Shown one piece after another: positions 61,195 through 64,000 of a DNA stretch of 64,000 nucleotides. The notes under the pieces were generated by a model that made no database searches, was not told the DNA's origin, and saw only the letters and a list, made by a program, of their open reading frames with translations. Source of the DNA: Chryseobacterium formosense (GTDB taxonomy: Bacteria; Bacteroidota; Bacteroidia; Flavobacteriales; Weeksellaceae); assembly GCF_900116415.1 (NCBI RefSeq), contig NZ_FPAP01000004.1, forward strand, positions 124,001-188,000, read 5' to 3'. Every line of letters starts with the position of its first letter. Position 1 is the first letter of the stretch. Both the position numbers and the translations under genes were made by a program.

Positions 61195-61268
61195 ATGTTT
61201 TGTTATTTGATATTTTTTATTACCTTTACCCTATCAAAAGACAGGGGTTAGTTTTAAAATTGCAAATA

Positions 61269-61496
61269 ATGGATACAAACGTAGAAATTTTAAAAAGAAA
61301 GATAGAGAGTTTCACTCCGGAGCTTATCGATGCGTTTACAAAGATTGTAGATAATCTGGAAACTGTTCAGCAATCTGCAATTCCGCAGTTTCATCTTGAT
61401 GAAGTTTTGTACAGATTGGAGTTTCATTCTGAAAATCCAAAAACAAAGCTTGATTTTTTTGAAAATATGAATGATCTTGAGAAAAACTGTGCGTAA
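61269..61496 (+). CDS. Probable antitoxin-like partner of the following RelE/ParE-like gene
   Basis: About 75 residues from ATG 61269 (DTNVEILKRKIESF). Small, helical-looking and acidic, with ELIDAFTKIVDNLETVQQ and LDEVLYRLEFHSENP. The form LDEVLYRLEFH resembles short antitoxins preceding ParE genes in Bacteroidota. Its TAA overlaps the next ATG by one base. The longer frame from TTG/ATG 61200 adds a non-conserved-looking hydrophobic stretch and is not preferred. Antitoxin status is inferred. Confidence 0.6.
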   Translation: MDTNVEILKRKIESFTPELIDAFTKIVDNLETVQQSAIPQFHLDEVLYRLEFHSENPKTKLDFFENMNDLEKNCA

Positions 61497-61762
61497 TGAA
61501 AGTTTTACTGTCATCTATCGCAAAAAATGACATCAAATTGCTGATGAGGGTTTTCAATGCAGAAGAACAACACAAAGACAAATATTTTCTGAATGATTTA
61601 AAAGAATCTATTTACAAAATCCTTAATGATTCTGAAAACACAGATATAAAAAGCAAAGAAATGCAGGTTTATGAAACTGAAAACTTTCCTGTTCAGATTC
61701 ATTATCTTTTTGAAGACAACGATTGTCTTTTTATCACGGCAATATTCAAGAGCAATAATTGA
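61496..61762 (+). CDS. RelE/ParE-superfamily toxin-like protein
   Basis: An 88-residue protein with the RelE/ParE outline: an N-terminal strand and helices (SIAKNDIKLLMRVFN), then strands with NFPVQIHYLFEDNDCLFITAIF near 61-82, the usual closing beta-sheet of ParE-like toxins (form F-P-x-x-I-x-Y). Basic catalytic residues known from RelE are not obvious, so it may be gyrase-targeting, divergent or inactive. Overlap with the preceding gene by one base supports a two-gene module. Confidence 0.65.
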   Translation: MKVLLSSIAKNDIKLLMRVFNAEEQHKDKYFLNDLKESIYKILNDSENTDIKSKEMQVYETENFPVQIHYLFEDNDCLFITAIFKSNN

Positions 61763-61853
61763 TAAAGCCTTTAGTAAAGAACTTTTTTGACGTTATTATA
61801 TAGTTTAATTTTTCTGTTGTGTCTTTCTGAAAGACATATGCACTTTTTGACAG

Positions 61854-61886
61854 AACCTTACAGGCATGCAAGCTGTAAGGTTTTGT
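61854..61886. terminator. Hairpin between the toxin-like gene and the T9SS plug gene
   Basis: AACCTTACAG (61854-61863) pairs with CTGTAAGGTT (61873-61882), followed by a T-rich stretch on the plus strand. It may serve both convergent genes. Confidence 0.8.
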
Positions 61887-61889
61887 ATT

Positions 61890-63101
61890 TTATCTCACTG
61901 GTGTTCTGAATTCTCCGTATCCTGCTAAACCGTCGTAATTTCTTCCAAATGGTCTGTAATACAAAAATGCCTGGTATAAATTTTCGGTTTGCCAGAAATT
62001 ACCGTTGATCTCGCCTAAGTTTAAAGTTCCGTTTGCTTCTTTTGTCGCCAGAATATAATTATAGAAACCTTGTTTCAGATAAATCTTAGCAATGTATTTT
62101 TTAGACGCTTCATCATAAAGCATCTGATATTCTTTCGTTGCTTTGAAATCATTAAAACCACCGACTATGTATAATTCTTTATCCATCGGATCAGAATCTA
62201 ATGAAAAATGCACCCATGAATAATCACCTTCACGATTGGCGTCTCTCTCCAATCCCAGATCGTTTCTTCTGTAATACCAAGCTCCATTTACATCAGGTTG
62301 ATACTGATAATTTAAAGGATATGCCCAAACCGGATGAAGAAACGTCTGATTCACTCCGTCAACAACTCCCGTTTCGCGAACCATATCTGCAGCCATTCTC
62401 ATATTTTTGTTATCGAAATAATAAAATTCATTATTCCCAGGAAACGCAAGATTCAACTGTTGGAAAAGCAATTTATTCCCCATTGTTGAGCTTGGTTTCT
62501 GGTTGGTAATCTTCATATTCGGATTGTTGTTCTGTATCACGTTCAGCGTCATAGAATTGACATTCGAAGCCAAGTCTCCCGCTTTTGAAACAGCCTGTAC
62601 TTCTACCCTTTGGTTGATATTCGGCATTTTTGCATCAGCAATTCTAGAAATATTTAAAGCTAAATTTACATTATCTTCATAGATAGAAAACCTCTTTTTA
62701 ATCAGCGGTTGATCTGCAGAACTTTTATAAACAATTAATTCGAAATTCCCTGATATTTTCGGCTGAATTTTCTCGTTTGGAAAAGTTAATTTATAATGCG
62801 TGTAAGGCTGTAATGTATTAAATGAATACTGAAACTGATCTAGCATTGCATTCATCTGTCCGTTTGCAATTTCACTAAAAAACAGATTGTCATCTTCCCA
62901 GTTTCTGTCGAAATGTTTAATGGTGTAACGATAAACCTCACTTGAATTGGTTAAGTCATCAAAACTCAGGATCAATTGCTGATTCATACCGATAACCGGC
63001 GTCTCATCGTTGGTTTGAGGATTAAACAATTGTACACTCTGAATATTCTGCCCGAAAGCAAATGCACCTAAACTTAGTAAAAATATCTGCAACGTTTTCA
63101 T
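61890..63101 (-). CDS. Type IX secretion system plug protein (DUF5103)
   Basis: A 403-residue periplasmic protein with signal peptide (about 1-17, ending AFGQ). VQLFNPQTNDETPVIGMNQQLILSFDDL at the start, then IKHFDRNWEDDNLFF and GNNEFYYFDNKNMRM, match DUF5103, now known as the plug that closes the SprA translocon of T9SS in Flavobacterium. This links to the T9SS cargo at 26.4 kb. The mature protein is mostly beta. No other T9SS gene is adjacent. Confidence 0.88.
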   Translation of the reverse strand: MKTLQIFLLSLGAFAFGQNIQSVQLFNPQTNDETPVIGMNQQLILSFDDLTNSSEVYRYTIKHFDRNWEDDNLFFSEIANGQMNAMLDQFQYSFNTLQPYTHYKLTFPNEKIQPKISGNFELIVYKSSADQPLIKKRFSIYEDNVNLALNISRIADAKMPNINQRVEVQAVSKAGDLASNVNSMTLNVIQNNNPNMKITNQKPSSTMGNKLLFQQLNLAFPGNNEFYYFDNKNMRMAADMVRETGVVDGVNQTFLHPVWAYPLNYQYQPDVNGAWYYRRNDLGLERDANREGDYSWVHFSLDSDPMDKELYIVGGFNDFKATKEYQMLYDEASKKYIAKIYLKQGFYNYILATKEANGTLNLGEINGNFWQTENLYQAFLYYRPFGRNYDGLAGYGEFRTPVR

Positions 63102-63145
63102 TCTTACGAAGATAACGAAAAATGCCCATTTTCCTATTATTATTG

Positions 63146-63153
63146 TATTTTTG
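63146..63153 (+). promoter_or_regulatory. TAnnTTTG promoter box of the MBL hydrolase gene
   Basis: TATTTTTG, 19 bases before ATG 63173. Confidence 0.5.
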
Positions 63154-63172
63154 ATAAAAATTTAATCTCAAT

Positions 63173-63811
63173 ATGTTTCGTATACAGCCTTTCGTATTCA
63201 ATTTTGCAAGTGAAAATACTTACCTGCTTTTTAATGAAAATAAAAATGCATGGCTCATTGATCCGGGAAATATGAATGAGAATGAGACTCAGGTAATTTC
63301 AAGTTTTATTACAGAAAATGATTTAAAAATTCAGAAAATACTGCTTACTCATGCACATATCGACCACGTTTTGGGTTTACAATGGGCTTTTGACACTTTT
63401 AAAGTTCCGGTTACAATGCACCAAGACGATAAAGAAGTTTTAGACATGTTCCAAATGAGCGGAATGAGATTTGGTTTCCAACTGGATCATATTAACGTTG
63501 ATATAGAATATGTAAACGAAGGCGATGAACTTGATTTTGACGGAGAAAAATTTAGAATCTATCACGTTCCGGGACATTCTCCGGGAAGCATCGTTTTTCA
63601 CAATGAAAATCAAAAATTCATGATTTCAGGAGATGTTTTATTTGAAGGAAGCATCGGAAGAACAGATCTGTACAAAGGAAATTACGAACAATTAATTGAA
63701 GGAATTAAAACCAAACTTTTTGTTCTGGACGACGAAACTCAGGTTTTCTCAGGACATGGAAATCCTACGACGATCGGGTTTGAGAAGACATATAATCCGT
63801 TTTTGAAGTAG
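63173..63811 (+). CDS. MBL-fold metallohydrolase (glyoxalase II-like)
   Basis: A 212-residue protein with the metallo-beta-lactamase site: THAHIDHVLGL (HxHxDH, about 63-68), GHSPGS with the third-site His, SGDVLFEGSIGRTDL with the bridging Asp, and GHGNPTTIG with the last His. It resembles short glyoxalase II-type hydrolases acting on thioesters. The substrate is unproven. Start ATG 63173. Confidence 0.92.
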   Translation: MFRIQPFVFNFASENTYLLFNENKNAWLIDPGNMNENETQVISSFITENDLKIQKILLTHAHIDHVLGLQWAFDTFKVPVTMHQDDKEVLDMFQMSGMRFGFQLDHINVDIEYVNEGDELDFDGEKFRIYHVPGHSPGSIVFHNENQKFMISGDVLFEGSIGRTDLYKGNYEQLIEGIKTKLFVLDDETQVFSGHGNPTTIGFEKTYNPFLK

Positions 63812-63812
63812 A

Positions 63813-63871
63813 ATGATTTGAGAGTTAGAGAATATTAAGTTCTTTATACCTACCTAAAGCCCGTTCCTATT
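63813..63871. repeat. Repeat patch: TTTGAGAGTTAGAG words and a half REP copy
   Basis: GATTTGAGAGTTAGAGAATA is related to the repeat-like DNA in the LuxE-like gene. CTAAAGCCCGTTCCTATT at 63854-63871 is an exact copy of the right end of the REP pair at 58337-58354. Confidence 0.65.
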
Positions 63872-63876
63872 AAAAA

Positions 63877-63908
63877 CAAAAAACCGTCAGAAAAATTTCT
63901 GACGGTTT
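63877..63908 (-). terminator. Terminator of the right-edge receptor gene
   Basis: AAACCGTCAGAAA (63881-63893) pairs perfectly with TTTCTGACGGTTT (63896-63908) over a 2-base loop. T-rich DNA follows on the minus strand. It also lies downstream of the MBL gene. Confidence 0.88.
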
Positions 63909-63932
63909 ATCAATTTTATGAAGAAAGTAATT

Positions 63933-64000
63933 TTAGAAATCCAAAGTAATTGAACCCCTTACTGCAGCACCCATAATCGGCCTTGCCATAATAATTCCGT
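63933..64000 (-). CDS. 3' end of a probable TonB-dependent receptor gene (runs off the right edge)
   Basis: Only the last 22 codons are visible on the minus strand: GIIMARPIMGAAVRGSITLD, then Phe and stop TAA. The alternating pattern ending in a C-terminal Phe is that of an outer-membrane beta-barrel, and GRP-IMGA-like wording is common at the end of TonB-dependent receptors in this phylum. The rest lies outside the window. Confidence 0.55.
   Translation of the reverse strand, partial: GIIMARPIMGAAVRGSITLDF

Overview
The window looks like a chromosomal segment of a Bacteroidota bacterium of the class Flavobacteriia, most like Chryseobacterium or a close Weeksellaceae relative. This is inferred from the gene repertoire: TonB-dependent receptors with carboxypeptidase-regulatory-like domains, type IX secretion (T9SS) components and cargo, DUF4290, DUF4295, DUF4876 and DUF6850 proteins, and PIF1/RecQ-type helicases. 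It is also supported by many TAnnTTTG promoter boxes in place of E. coli-type -10 boxes, by weak Shine-Dalgarno signals, and by AT-rich DNA. No rRNA, tRNA, CRISPR array, prophage or intact insertion sequence was seen. Most of the window is core genome.

Layout. 1-1.3 kb: N-terminal part of a TonB receptor and a small His/Cys protein on the minus strand. 1.3-1.6 kb: small palindromic repeats. 1.7-6.7 kb: an ABC-F ATPase, then a four-gene minus-strand run (unknown protein, membrane protein, histidine kinase, LuxR-type response regulator). 6.9-12.8 kb: M15-like protein, aquaporin, MmcB-like nuclease fold, LuxE-like acyltransferase, queD-lpxH, Yip1 protein, thioesterase. 13-20 kb: ComF, hydrolase, upp, der, haem-binding protein, DCC oxidoreductase, DUF4290-murA. 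20-26.3 kb: lemA with two DUF2207 paralogues, a NIL-domain protein under a palindromic operator, a papain-like lipoprotein and a DUF1801 protein. 26.4-28.9 kb: a large T9SS cargo protein. 29-31.9 kb: aminotransferase, lipoprotein, murB. 32-38.9 kb: a plus-strand cluster of TonB receptor, DUF4876 lipoprotein, DUF6850 barrel and di-haem peroxidase. 39-44.8 kb: a proC fusion, vanZ-like, lnt, rpmB-rpmG-DUF4295-ftsY, GlsB-like. 44.8-53.9 kb: sppA, folK, two OmpA-type proteins, recQ, fmt, ribB. 54-64 kb: flavin monooxygenase, PIF1-like helicase, lipoprotein, gamma carbonic anhydrase, a double-Nfu_N NifU protein, hemH, a toxin-antitoxin-like pair, the T9SS plug protein, an MBL hydrolase, and the 3' end of a probable outer-membrane receptor gene.

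How the genes work together. Several serve the cell envelope: murA and murB (peptidoglycan precursors), lpxH (lipid A), lnt (lipoprotein acylation), sppA, OmpA-type anchors, and T9SS plug and cargo. Others serve translation and protein targeting (L28, L33, DUF4295, FtsY, Fmt, Der) and cofactors (ribB, hemH, folK, queD, NifU). The least explained unit is the 32-38.9 kb outer-membrane cluster, which I read as an uptake or redox system of unknown substrate. Other points of note are a MurA with Asp in place of the fosfomycin-target Cys, a Sm-like domain fused in frame to ProC, a RibBA-type protein with a degenerate second domain, a candidate small RNA near 10.3 kb, and several families of intergenic palindromic repeats.
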